Assembly: GCF_000382205.1 (NCBI RefSeq)
Contig: NZ_KB907786.1
Coordinates: 1,426,001-1,490,000, forward strand
DNA from: Dyadobacter beijingensis DSM 21582
GTDB taxonomy: Bacteria; Bacteroidota; Bacteroidia; Cytophagales; Spirosomataceae
DNA length: 64,000 nucleotides
Direction: 5' to 3'
Each line of letters begins with the position of its first letter. The first letter of the stretch is position 1. This document shows positions 26,447-35,221 of this stretch, one piece after another. The position numbers and the translations under genes are program-made. The notes beneath the pieces were generated by a model. The model saw nothing but the letters and a program-made list of their open reading frames with translations, searched no databases and was not told the origin of the DNA.

Positions 26447-27799
26447 TTATTTCAGGAATTCAGGTTTGATATTGATCATCAGATAAGCCCAGTTGGACAT
26501 TTTCTGCGGGTTCTTCACACCTTTTACCTGTGCAAGGCTGCTGGTGGAAATGAAGGTACAGTAGCCACCCTGGAAGCTGATGGTCTTGGTCAGGTTGTAA
26601 TTCGCGATGATGTCGAGTTCCTCGCCGAATGCCGATGAAAGTTTCTGGTTATCAGCCACGCGTACCTGTGCCGCACTCGCGAAATGGTGCAGATCTGTAT
26701 TGATCGAGAGCTTTTCGGAGGCTTTGATCGTCGTACTGATGTACACGTCCGAAAGCCCGCCTTTGCCGAATGCGTTCGCGGCATAGAAGTAGTCCATTTG
26801 CCCCCAGAACTTGTGCGGCGTGCCGTAAAGCGGGTCGAATGTGTGGCTTTTGCGCGAACCGGATGCTGTTCCGGAGGTGTAGTCGAAGCCGGGGCCAATG
26901 GAAAATACCCGGTTCATCGCATACAGCCCCCGGACAGAATACATGTACGCGCTTAGCGAAGCGCCATCCTTATCTTTGCCGACCTGGTAGAATGCATTGG
27001 CGGTCACCGTCCAGCTCTTGCCGATTTTCGTTTGCAAGTAAGGCCCGAACGTCACGCGGCTGCGTACGCCGTTTGCGAGCTTTTTCACACCCGCCGTATC
27101 CAATGTATATTTTTGAAAATCATCCTTCACAACGAGGAAAGAGGCATTTCCCTGTTTTAATTTTTTGCCCAGGTACAAAAACTGCAACGACTTGTACATC
27201 GTGCCGATGCCGTTCGTTCCCGCAGGATAACCGGCCGGCACGCCGTCGTACAAAGTGCCGCTTTTGAGCTCACGGTTTTGGTTATACGCAACGCCCAGAT
27301 GTGCGGTAAAACCGTTATTTCCATATTTCAGCAATGCCGCGTCATGGCGCCGGGCTTGTTGCAGCCAGTCCAGATTGCCGAGCACGCGGCTGTCGTCGTA
27401 GAGGAATTCCTGGCGACCGATTTTCAATGCGAACTCCTTGCCGAGCTTCGTCTGGTTCGTGTCGAGCAGGCTGATCTCGCCCCAGGCTTCGTGCAGCATC
27501 AGGCCGTTCAATGCCGGATTGGTGATGCGGTTATTGCTGGAAGCGTCCTGTCCCCACACGCGCACATCCTGCACGGCTACGAAAAATTGCGTCCGGTAAC
27601 CCTTGTAGCCCGCATTGAGGCGGGTGCGCTGGGAGGTGAAGAAGGCCGGTTTTTCACCTTTGGAAAGCATCGTGCCCTGTCCGTCGAGGAGTTCGGTCCG
27701 GGTCCGCAGCTGTCCCGAAAGGCTGAATTGGGCCATTGTCCGCGTGGTGGCCAGCATACCGGCCACGCTCATGCCCAGCAAAAGGAGCGCTTTTTTCAT
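26447..27799 (-). CDS. Alginate-export-like outer-membrane porin
   Basis: The signal peptide 'VAGMLATTRTMAQ' is followed by a 425-residue beta-barrel-like sequence with alternating strands, 'RTRTELLDGQG' near the N terminus, and 'LKIGRQEFLYDDSRVLGNLDW', a block typical of alginate-export family porins. The family forms outer-membrane channels for anionic solutes. Its place between cobA and narK suggests it lets nitrate or nitrite cross the outer membrane; this is inferred from context. It starts 33 bases after cobA. Confidence 0.8.
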   Translation of the reverse strand: MKKALLLLGMSVAGMLATTRTMAQFSLSGQLRTRTELLDGQGTMLSKGEKPAFFTSQRTRLNAGYKGYRTQFFVAVQDVRVWGQDASSNNRITNPALNGLMLHEAWGEISLLDTNQTKLGKEFALKIGRQEFLYDDSRVLGNLDWLQQARRHDAALLKYGNNGFTAHLGVAYNQNRELKSGTLYDGVPAGYPAGTNGIGTMYKSLQFLYLGKKLKQGNASFLVVKDDFQKYTLDTAGVKKLANGVRSRVTFGPYLQTKIGKSWTVTANAFYQVGKDKDGASLSAYMYSVRGLYAMNRVFSIGPGFDYTSGTASGSRKSHTFDPLYGTPHKFWGQMDYFYAANAFGKGGLSDVYISTTIKASEKLSINTDLHHFASAAQVRVADNQKLSSAFGEELDIIANYNLTKTISFQGGYCTFISTSSLAQVKGVKNPQKMSNWAYLMINIKPEFLK

Positions 27800-27832
27800 T
27801 GTTTATCATGTTTAGGTTGGAGTGAAAGCATG

Positions 27833-28591
27833 TCAAAAAGCCATCTGCATATTTTGCAGGTATTCCAATGCATAGGCGGGGCTGAGTGCGACGACCTCGC
27901 CCATCACCATGATCGCCGGTGTGCTGATACCGCTTTCGCGTACCAGTCGCGGCATTTCCCAAACCTGTCCCACGACGCTCTTTTCATCCGGCCGGGTGCC
28001 GTTCTGGATCACGGCCATCGGCAAATGCCCGCGTCCGAAGTGTTTGTATAATGCACAAATTTCTTCCAGTTTATTCAATCCCATCAATACGATCACCGTC
28101 GCTTTGGACTGGGCGGCGAGCCGGATGTCGTCCGAAAGTTCGCCCGCCTGCGTCGTTCCGGTGATCACCCAGAAGCTTTCACTTGCCCCGCGGCGGGTTA
28201 CGGGTATTTCGAGGGAGGCCGGTACGGCGATGCTGCTGGTGATGCCGGGCACCATGGTGCACGGAATGCCGTGGTCGCGGGCGTATTCCATTTCCTCGTG
28301 CCCCCGTCCAAACACGAATGGGTCGCCGCCTTTGAGCCGCACCACGTGGCCGCGCTTGCGGGCGAGTCGTACGATGAGGCCGTTGATCTCGCCCTGCGAG
28401 AAGGAAGGCTGTCCCACTTTTTTGCCGACATACATTTTCAATGCATGTGCCGGTGCGAATTCCAGGAATGCCGCGTTGGCCAGTTCGTCGTAAAGTACCA
28501 CATCGGCCGATTGCAATGCCCGCATGCCTTTCAGGGTGATCAGTTCGCTATCTCCGGGGCCGGCTCCTACCAGTGTCAGTTTGGCTTCCAT
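27833..28591 (-). CDS. cobA: Uroporphyrinogen-III C-methyltransferase
   Basis: Methylates uroporphyrinogen III twice with SAM to precorrin-2, the first step to siroheme, the cofactor of the nitrite reductase encoded divergently. The family motifs are present: 'LVGAGPGDSELITLKG', 'VLYDELAN', 'RLKGGDPFVFGRGHEEM', 'VPGITSSIAVPA' and 'PVTRRG'. At 252 residues it is the single-domain form with no CysG dehydrogenase part. It is the first gene of the leftward nitrate operon, with a good promoter 74-103 bases upstream. Confidence 0.95.
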   Translation of the reverse strand: MEAKLTLVGAGPGDSELITLKGMRALQSADVVLYDELANAAFLEFAPAHALKMYVGKKVGQPSFSQGEINGLIVRLARKRGHVVRLKGGDPFVFGRGHEEMEYARDHGIPCTMVPGITSSIAVPASLEIPVTRRGASESFWVITGTTQAGELSDDIRLAAQSKATVIVLMGLNKLEEICALYKHFGRGHLPMAVIQNGTRPDEKSVVGQVWEMPRLVRESGISTPAIMVMGEVVALSPAYALEYLQNMQMAF

Positions 28592-28664
28592 CTCTTATAT
28601 ATAATAGGGTGAATATTAGAAATGTACTATATGTAGTATTTTGTTACTATATCAATTGTTGGTT

Positions 28665-28694
28665 CAAATTTACTAGTGAAATTTTATAAAACAA
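28665..28694 (-). promoter_or_regulatory. Promoter of the cobA-narK-nasA operon
   Basis: Read leftward: TTG (28694-28692), 19 bases, then TAAATTTG (28672-28665). This matches the Bacteroidota -33/-7 consensus TTG-N19-TAnnTTTG exactly. It would give a leader of roughly 65 nt before cobA. The imperfect palindrome ACTATATGTAGT (28626-28637) lies in that leader and could be an operator. Confidence 0.7.
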
Positions 28695-28769
28695 TCATTT
28701 TGCCAAAAATTATGTTTGTTTTTGACCATAAATACGAATATAAAATTAGGAAATCGAGAAAATGCGATT

Positions 28770-28777
28770 TACTTTTG
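28770..28777 (+). promoter_or_regulatory. Candidate -7 box TACTTTTG for nirB
   Basis: TACTTTTG matches TAnnTTTG, about 90 bases before the nirB start. No TTG lies 19-21 bases upstream, so an activator, such as the NarL-like protein encoded downstream, may be needed. The whole 28592-28866 spacer is AT-rich and separates the two divergent nitrate operons. Confidence 0.35.
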
Positions 28778-28866
28778 ACTTATCGATAAGATGATAAAAC
28801 ACGTCTAAAATTAAAATAATACAATAAAATAATTCTGTTTTCACAAATTAATAGTTATTATTTACT

Positions 28867-31395
28867 ATGAAAACTGTTTCAGACACCCGGATCGTAGTCG
28901 TAGGCAATGGTATGGTGGGCTACAAATTCTGTGAAAAGCTCCTTTCAAAAAGAAAAGAAGGTCAGCAATTTTCAATCACCGTTTTCGGTGAAGAGCCGCG
29001 CGCTGCCTACGACAGAGTGCATTTGAGCGAATTTTTTGCCGGTAAATCGGCCGATGACCTTTCCATGGCTGGCGCAGGATGGTATGAAGAGAACGGCATC
29101 AGGCTGTTTTTGTCCGATCCCGTGGTGGATATCGACAGGGAGGAAAAACTGGTCCGATCGCACCATGGACATATAGTTTATTATGACTATCTCATCATGG
29201 CCACGGGCTCTGGCGCGTTCGTGCCGTCGATCCCCGGTGTCGAAAAGGACGGGGTGTTCGTGTACCGTACCATCGAGGACCTCGAACTGATCCAGTCGTA
29301 TGCCAAGAAAGCGCGGAAAGGTGCCGTGCTCGGCGGCGGATTGCTGGGCCTGGAAGCCGCCAAGGCGCTGCTGGACCTCGGTCTGGAAGAGGCGCACGTC
29401 GTGGAATTTGCCCCGCGCCTTATGCCCCGGCAGATCGACGATGCCGGTTCGCGGATGCTCCAAAGCCAGCTGGAATCGCTGGGTTTGCAGATACATTTAT
29501 CCAAAAGTACACAGGAAATCCAGGGCGACGAGCGCATTGCGGGCATGCAGTTTGCCGATAACAGCTTCCTCGACGTGGATATGCTCGTGATCTCCACGGG
29601 TATCCGCCCGCGTGACGAGATCGCCAGAATCGCGGGCCTCGAAACGCACCCCCGGGGCGGCATTGTCGTGAATAACCAGCTGCAAACGTCCGATCCGGCC
29701 ATTTTTGCCATCGGCGAATGTGCATTGGCGCACCATATGATCTACGGCCTCATCGCGCCGGGCTACGAAATGGCCGATGTGGTGGCGACGCTGATCACCG
29801 GAGGGGAAAAGGATTTTCAACCCTTCGATATGTCAACCAAGCTGAAACTGATCGGTACCGATGTGGCCAGCTTCGGCGATCCGTTCGTGGAAGAGCCCGC
29901 TTGCCGCACGATCCGTTACGAAAACAAGGCAAAGGGGATTTATAAACGCATTAATGTGAGTTCCGACGGCAAGACTTTGCTCGGCGGAATCCTCGTAGGC
30001 GAGGCGGAGCAGTACAATATGCTCCTTCAAACCTGCAAAAACAAAACGATCCTGCCGCCCGATTCGGAAGACCTCATTCTCGGCTCCCGCGGGGGCGAGG
30101 AAGCGGGCGCGGGTGTGATGAGCCTGCCCGACGACGCGCTCATATGCTCGTGCGAGGCCGTCACCAAGGGCATGATTTGCCATGAAGTAGGCGAAAATGG
30201 CCATACTACCGTGGATGCGCTCAAAAAATGCTGCAAGGCCGGTACCGGCTGCGGCGGCTGCATTCCGATGGTGAAGGACCTGATAGGAGGTGTGCTGAAG
30301 GAAAAGGGCGTGTATGTCCGCAATGTCGTGTGCGAGCATTTCGATTATTCGCGCCAGGAGCTGCTGGACCTGGTGAAAATGAACGGGTTGAAAACATTTA
30401 GCGCCGTGCTTGACCACCACGGCAAGGGCGATGGCTGCGAGGTGTGCAAGCCCTTGGTAGCCTCACTGCTGGCGAGTCTTTGGAATGAAAATATTCTTAC
30501 AAAAGACCGGGCCGTGGCGCAGGATTCGAACGACCGCTACCTGGCTAATATCCAGAAAGGCGGCACGTACTCCGTCGTTCCGCGCATTCCCGGCGGCGAA
30601 ATTACGCCTGAAAAACTGATCGTGATCGGTCAGGTGGCGCAGCGGTACGGCTTGTATACCAAGATCACCGGCGGCCAGCGCATCGATCTCTTCGGCGCAC
30701 ACCTGGGCGACCTGCCGGATATCTGGGAAGAACTGATCAATGCGGGTTTTGAGAGCGGCCATGCTTACGGGAAATCTTTGAGGACCGTGAAAAGCTGCGT
30801 CGGCTCTACCTGGTGCCGGTTCGGCGTACAGGATTCGGTGTCGTTCGCCATTGAGGTGGAAGACCGGTATAAAGGCTTACGCTCGCCGCATAAGCTGAAA
30901 TCGGCCGTGTCGGGCTGCGTGCGTGAATGTGCGGAGGCACAGAGCAAGGATTTCGGCATCATCGCTACCGAAAAGGGCTGGAACCTGTTCGTATGCGGTA
31001 ATGGTGGCTCCAAACCGCAGCACGCACAGCTGCTGGCGACGGACGTGGATAAGGAAACCTGTCTCCGCCTGATCGACCGCTTTCTCATGTTTTACATCAA
31101 AACCGCCGACCCGCTCACCCGCACCGCGACGTGGCTCAACAAGATGGAGGGCGGCATGAATTACCTCAAAGCCGTGGTCGTAGACGACGTCCTGGGCATC
31201 GCCGACGAGCTCGAACGCGACATGCAGAACCTGATCGACGTCTACAAATGCGAATGGCGCGAAGTAGTGGAAAGCCCGGAGCTCCGCAAACGATTTACGC
31301 ATTTCGTGAACACCCCGATGAAAGATCCGAGCATCGCATTCGAAGGTATGCGCGAGCAGAAACGCGCCGCCGAATGGGCACTGCCCGTCAGTTAA
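28867..31395 (+). CDS. nirB: Assimilatory nitrite reductase large subunit
   Basis: An 842-residue cytoplasmic enzyme that reduces nitrite to ammonium with NAD(P)H. In order: FAD/NAD(P) oxidoreductase (1-400, 'VVVGNGMVGYKFCEKL', 'AVLGGGLLGLEAAKAL'), BFD-like 2Fe-2S domains (about 420-530, 'CSCEAVTKG', 'TGCGGC', and a second with 'GCEVCKP'), a ferredoxin-like half-domain (about 555-620), then the siroheme/4Fe-4S part with Cys ligands in 'SCVGSTWCRFG' and 'SGCVRECAEAQ'. It is full length. With nirD downstream and cobA divergent, the window holds a complete nitrate-to-ammonium route. Confidence 0.95.
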   Translation: MKTVSDTRIVVVGNGMVGYKFCEKLLSKRKEGQQFSITVFGEEPRAAYDRVHLSEFFAGKSADDLSMAGAGWYEENGIRLFLSDPVVDIDREEKLVRSHHGHIVYYDYLIMATGSGAFVPSIPGVEKDGVFVYRTIEDLELIQSYAKKARKGAVLGGGLLGLEAAKALLDLGLEEAHVVEFAPRLMPRQIDDAGSRMLQSQLESLGLQIHLSKSTQEIQGDERIAGMQFADNSFLDVDMLVISTGIRPRDEIARIAGLETHPRGGIVVNNQLQTSDPAIFAIGECALAHHMIYGLIAPGYEMADVVATLITGGEKDFQPFDMSTKLKLIGTDVASFGDPFVEEPACRTIRYENKAKGIYKRINVSSDGKTLLGGILVGEAEQYNMLLQTCKNKTILPPDSEDLILGSRGGEEAGAGVMSLPDDALICSCEAVTKGMICHEVGENGHTTVDALKKCCKAGTGCGGCIPMVKDLIGGVLKEKGVYVRNVVCEHFDYSRQELLDLVKMNGLKTFSAVLDHHGKGDGCEVCKPLVASLLASLWNENILTKDRAVAQDSNDRYLANIQKGGTYSVVPRIPGGEITPEKLIVIGQVAQRYGLYTKITGGQRIDLFGAHLGDLPDIWEELINAGFESGHAYGKSLRTVKSCVGSTWCRFGVQDSVSFAIEVEDRYKGLRSPHKLKSAVSGCVRECAEAQSKDFGIIATEKGWNLFVCGNGGSKPQHAQLLATDVDKETCLRLIDRFLMFYIKTADPLTRTATWLNKMEGGMNYLKAVVVDDVLGIADELERDMQNLIDVYKCEWREVVESPELRKRFTHFVNTPMKDPSIAFEGMREQKRAAEWALPVS

Positions 31396-31442
31396 AACCG
31401 ACGAAATCGGAATGGCAAATGAACAGCATCGGCAATCCAATG

Positions 31443-31548
31443 CCCCGGGTTTCAACCCAGGGAGGCCTTAAAAAAATGCAACAGCAAGGAGATTTAATAT
31501 CAGAAAGAGATAAAACACATTCTTAACCCCGGGGTTTCACCCCCGGGG
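31443..31548. repeat. Two palindromic repeats between nirB and nirD
   Basis: CCCCGGGTTTCAACCCAGGG (31443-31462) and CCCCGGGGTTTCACCCCCGGGG (31527-31548) are copies of the 20-bp palindrome family seen upstream of nasA. They sit in the 179-bp nirB-nirD spacer, so they must be transcribed if the genes form one operon. Confidence 0.7.
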
Positions 31549-31574
31549 CCTGGACGACCAAACTACAAGCAATC

Positions 31575-31928
31575 ATGGAAACGATCACTGACACAATCAA
31601 TGAAGTAACCTGGCATATGGCCTGCTATGTCGACGATATTCCCGAAGACGGAGGGGGATGTGCGTTTATCAGCGGCAGGCAAATCGCGATTTTCAATTTT
31701 ACCCGACGCGGCGAATGGTATGCTACCGACAACCAGTGCCCGCACCGCCAGCAGATGGCCATTGCTCGCGGAATGATCGGCAGCCAGGGCGAAGAGCCGA
31801 AAGTAGCTTGTCCTTTTCATAAAAAAACCTTTTCATTGCAAACCGGACAGTGCCTGAACGACGACGAATACCGCATTAACACCTTCCCGGTGATGGTAAA
31901 GGAAAATCGCGTGTATGTAGGACTGTGA
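31575..31928 (+). CDS. nirD: Nitrite reductase small subunit (Rieske-type)
   Basis: A 117-residue protein with a Rieske 2Fe-2S site: 'CPHRQQ' (Cys-x-His) and, about 25 residues later, 'CPFHKKTFSL' (Cys-x2-His). Size and motifs match NirD, the partner of NirB. The first residues ('WHMACYVDDIPEDGG') match the usual start of the family. It is 179 bases downstream of nirB and 52 bases upstream of the kinase gene. Confidence 0.92.
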   Translation: METITDTINEVTWHMACYVDDIPEDGGGCAFISGRQIAIFNFTRRGEWYATDNQCPHRQQMAIARGMIGSQGEEPKVACPFHKKTFSLQTGQCLNDDEYRINTFPVMVKENRVYVGL

Positions 31929-31949
31929 TTGCGGCAGACCTATCATTTA

Positions 31950-31969
31950 CCGTGGATTTCAACCCACGG
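31950..31969. repeat. Palindromic repeat between nirD and the kinase gene
   Basis: CCGTGGATTTCAACCCACGG is a 20-bp member of the same palindrome family, placed 11 bases before the kinase start. Confidence 0.6.
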
Positions 31970-31980
31970 CCAGTAAGCAA

Positions 31981-33411
31981 ATGGAAAGACTCGACAAGCG
32001 TGTAGCGGGCAACCTCACGCGGTTTTATGTGGTGGCATTGTGTGTGGTGGCTTTGCTGACCATCAGCGGGCTGTTCCTGATACGCAGGACGATCCGTAAC
32101 CTCAACCACGACAGCCGCGTGGTGAATGTGGCGGGCCGGCAGCGTATGCTCAGCCAGCGCCTTACCAAGCTGGCCATCTTGAAAGTGAACAATATTGAAC
32201 ACCACGATTCCGTGCGTTTCGGCGCATTGCTCGCATTGTGGAAGGACAGCCACGAAGACCTGCTTTCCAAAAAGTTGCCCGTCGACCGGGGATTTGTTAC
32301 CTGGAAAAGCCCGCCGCTGGACACGATGTTCCATCAGCTGACACCCGTTTTCGACCGCATTTACAACAACCTGAGCATCATCGGCAGCGACACATCCGGC
32401 CAGGGCGGCCGCGAGCGTGCATTGGCGGAGGTACTCGCCAGCGAGCCGGACTTCCTTTCCCGGATGAACAGCATTGTGTTTCAGTTCGATAAGGAAAGTT
32501 TTGAACGACTGGAAAACCTCGAACGCATCGAATGGATTCTCGATCTCATGACCATTCTCGTGCTCGTGGCGGAAGGCTTGCTGATTTTCAGGCCGGTGGT
32601 GAACACGACGCGCCGGGTGGTGCGGATGCTCACCGAGTCCGAAGATGCATTACAGCTTTCGAACCAGAAGTTGAAAGAGTCTAATAATCAGCTTGTTGAA
32701 ACACAAAAAGAACTCCTCAGGCTGGAAGAAGAAAAATACGAACTGCAACTGACCGAAGACCGCGTCCGTGCCGGGGCGCTGATCGAGGGGCAGGAGGAAG
32801 AACGTAAGCGTTTTGCATTGGAGCTGCACGACGGCATCGGGCAGATGCTTACCGGGCTGAAACTCCACGCGGAAAAACTGAAAGCCGTTCAGTTCCACGA
32901 CGAAAAACACCAGAAGCGCTTCGACCAGCTCGTGGTGCTTATTCAGGATATTATCCAGACAACCAGGCAGATATCTTTCAACCTCATGCCGTCGGTATTG
33001 AGCGATTTCGGGCTGGCGTCGGCTTTGAAACTGCTTTGCCAGCAGGCGGCGGACCTATCGGGGGTAAAGGTGGTATTTGAGGGCGAAACGGGCGAGCGCA
33101 TCCAGATGTCGCGGCCGATGGAGATCGGGCTATACCGCATTGCGCAGGAGGCTTTGAATAATGCCGTCAAACATGCCAATGCGGATGAGATCAAGATAAA
33201 ATTGGAACAAAATAAGAATCACGTCGTTTTGGAAATCGCCGATGACGGAAAAGGATTTTTAATTAGTAATTTGAAGTCAGAAGAAGGCCAGTTCCTGACC
33301 CGCAACGGGATGGAAAACATCCGCACCCGTACGCAGCTGCTGCATGGCGAAATGCAAATCATTTCCAAGGTAGATAGCGGCACCAGGCTGGTCGTTCAGG
33401 TTGATTTATAG
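31981..33411 (+). CDS. NarX-like sensor histidine kinase with PilJ-type sensor
   Basis: Two transmembrane helices (about 15-35 and 183-203) frame a periplasmic domain of the PilJ/NarX type; its first helix has 'VNVAGRQRMLSQRLTKLAIL', the nitrate-binding P-box-like region of this family. A coiled coil (about 225-270) links to a HisKA_3 domain with phospho-acceptor His283 ('ALELHDGIGQMLTGL') and an HATPase domain ('EALNNAVKHANADEI', 'DDGKGF'). It probably senses nitrate or nitrite outside the cell. The stop overlaps the start region of the partner regulator. It is likely part of the nirBD operon. Confidence 0.85.
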   Translation: MERLDKRVAGNLTRFYVVALCVVALLTISGLFLIRRTIRNLNHDSRVVNVAGRQRMLSQRLTKLAILKVNNIEHHDSVRFGALLALWKDSHEDLLSKKLPVDRGFVTWKSPPLDTMFHQLTPVFDRIYNNLSIIGSDTSGQGGRERALAEVLASEPDFLSRMNSIVFQFDKESFERLENLERIEWILDLMTILVLVAEGLLIFRPVVNTTRRVVRMLTESEDALQLSNQKLKESNNQLVETQKELLRLEEEKYELQLTEDRVRAGALIEGQEEERKRFALELHDGIGQMLTGLKLHAEKLKAVQFHDEKHQKRFDQLVVLIQDIIQTTRQISFNLMPSVLSDFGLASALKLLCQQAADLSGVKVVFEGETGERIQMSRPMEIGLYRIAQEALNNAVKHANADEIKIKLEQNKNHVVLEIADDGKGFLISNLKSEEGQFLTRNGMENIRTRTQLLHGEMQIISKVDSGTRLVVQVDL

Positions 33412-33439
33412 TGACTTATTGCTGATTAGCTTACCGCGT

Positions 33440-34102
33440 ATGCCCATTCGGATTTTAGTTGTAGACGACCATTCGGTAGTGAGGCAGGGCATCATCACCC
33501 TGCTCGAAGACGAAGACGACCTCGTGATCGCCGGGGAAGCCTCGGACGGGGACGAGGTGTGGGATATGGTCGAAAAGGTAAAGCCCGACGTGATCCTGCT
33601 CGACCTGACGATGCCGCGAATGCCTGGTCTGGATGTGATCAAACAGATCGTGCCTGTATTTTCTTCGGTGAAAATATTGGTATTCAGCATGCACAACAAC
33701 ACCGACTATGTGCTGTCCTCGGCATTGAGCGGCGCATCGGGCTATCTTGAAAAGGACACGAGCCGCGACGAAATGCTGAAAGCAATCCGCGCCATTGCGA
33801 AAGGTGAGCTGTATTTTCCTCCCTACGCGTCGTCGGTCATCATCAAAAATCTGCTCAAACAGCTCTCCCGCGTACCCGACACGCGTCCTGCTCAGGAAGC
33901 GGTGCAGGAAAAATCCATTTGGAAAATTATCACTCCTCGCGAGCAGCAAATCCTTAAATGCCTCACCGAGGGCATGAGCAGCAAAGACATTGCCGAAAAG
34001 TTCGATATCAGTTCCAATACGGTGGCCAATCAGCGCGCCAGCATCATGAAAAAGGCCAATGTGAAAAACACGGCCGAGTTGATCAGCCTCGCTATGAAGT
34101 AA
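33440..34102 (+). CDS. NarL/FixJ-type response regulator
   Basis: The start is the ATG at 33440 ('MPIRILVVDDHSVVRQGI'); the frame opens 13 codons earlier, inside the kinase gene. The receiver domain has phospho-acceptor Asp55 in 'LLDLTMP' and the conserved Lys in 'LEKDTS'. Residues 165-220 are a LuxR-type HTH ('ITPREQQILKCLTEGMSSKD', 'SSNTVANQRASIMKK'). It is the cognate partner of the upstream kinase and probably activates the two nitrate operons. Confidence 0.88.
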   Translation: MPIRILVVDDHSVVRQGIITLLEDEDDLVIAGEASDGDEVWDMVEKVKPDVILLDLTMPRMPGLDVIKQIVPVFSSVKILVFSMHNNTDYVLSSALSGASGYLEKDTSRDEMLKAIRAIAKGELYFPPYASSVIIKNLLKQLSRVPDTRPAQEAVQEKSIWKIITPREQQILKCLTEGMSSKDIAEKFDISSNTVANQRASIMKKANVKNTAELISLAMK

Positions 34103-34180
34103 CCCGGTGGCCTGATTTTTATACTGTCGAAACCCGTTTACCGGCCGCCAGATGGGGCCATTCATTAAACCGGGAAAATC

Positions 34181-35092
34181 ATGGACAGGATATGCGCCTT
34201 CATATGGAGCCTCTTGCTGCTTTGTACGGTTGCGGTCGCACAGGAGAGAGGACAGTCTGCAAAAGGGGCGGCAGAAAAGAAAAAAATCGTATTTATCGCA
34301 GGCCCCGACAGCCACGGCAAGGGCGAGCACGAGCATAACGGCGGCTGTACCCTGCTGGCCAAAGCATTGAACGACAGTCTGCCGGGCGTAGAAGCCGTCA
34401 TTGTACGCAACGGCTGGCCCCGCGACAAATCCGTGCTGGACAATGCCGCGGCGATTGTTTTTTACCTCGACGGCGGCGGCAGCGACCACCTGGAACTGGT
34501 GCACGCGGCCGAAATGGAGCAACTTACGTCACGCGGTACAGGCATTGTCAATCTGCATTTTTCCCTGGAAGTCGACGCGAAGGCGGGCGGCGAACGTTTT
34601 TTGAAATGGATAGGAGGGTATTTCGAAACCAACTGGTCGGTAAACCCCGTTTGGGAGGCCAGTTTCGCCAGCTTTCCCGACCATCCCGTTGCCCGTGGCG
34701 TGAAGCCCTTCACGATCCGCGACGAGTGGTACTACCACATGCGCTTCCCCGCCGATATGAAAGGTATTACGCCCATTTTGCAGGCATTACCCCCTGAATC
34801 GACGCTTAAACAGCCCGACGGGACGCATTCCAACAACCCGGCAGTTCGAGAAGCGGTGCTGGTGCGAAAGGAAATGCAGGCCCTCGCCTGGGCATTCGAG
34901 CGGCCGGACGGCGGGCGCGGGTTCGGTTTCACGGGCGGGCATATGCACCGGAACTGGCAGGACGATAATTTCCGCAAACTTGTACTCAATGCCATTGTGT
35001 GGGCTGCGAAAATGGAGATACCGCCGGAAGGTGTCCCCTCGGCTACGCCAACTGATAATGAGCTGAATGCGTTGACGAAACGCGTTCCTTGA
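34181..35092 (+). CDS. Secreted ThuA-domain protein
   Basis: A signal peptide ('FIWSLLLLCTVAVAQ') and a single ThuA domain (about 35-285): 'KIVFIAGPDSHGKGEHEHNGG', 'IVFYLDGGGSDHLELVH', 'GTGIVNLHFSLE', 'PVARGVKPFTIRDEWYYHM' and 'GFGFTGGHMHRNW'. ThuA proteins have a glutamine-amidotransferase-like fold and occur with sugar-utilisation genes; the reaction is not established. It may be an independent gene; a 78-base spacer separates it from the regulator. Confidence 0.85.
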   Translation: MDRICAFIWSLLLLCTVAVAQERGQSAKGAAEKKKIVFIAGPDSHGKGEHEHNGGCTLLAKALNDSLPGVEAVIVRNGWPRDKSVLDNAAAIVFYLDGGGSDHLELVHAAEMEQLTSRGTGIVNLHFSLEVDAKAGGERFLKWIGGYFETNWSVNPVWEASFASFPDHPVARGVKPFTIRDEWYYHMRFPADMKGITPILQALPPESTLKQPDGTHSNNPAVREAVLVRKEMQALAWAFERPDGGRGFGFTGGHMHRNWQDDNFRKLVLNAIVWAAKMEIPPEGVPSATPTDNELNALTKRVP

Positions 35093-35221
35093 CGTGTCCG
35101 CATTAAATTTTTTTAATCTGTAAATTTCTTTAAGTGGTTTTGCGTTAATTGAAACAATACCCGGTGGTCCTGATCAGACGAAAGACGAAACAGGCCCGTA
35201 CCGCTTTGTTTTGAAGTCCAG

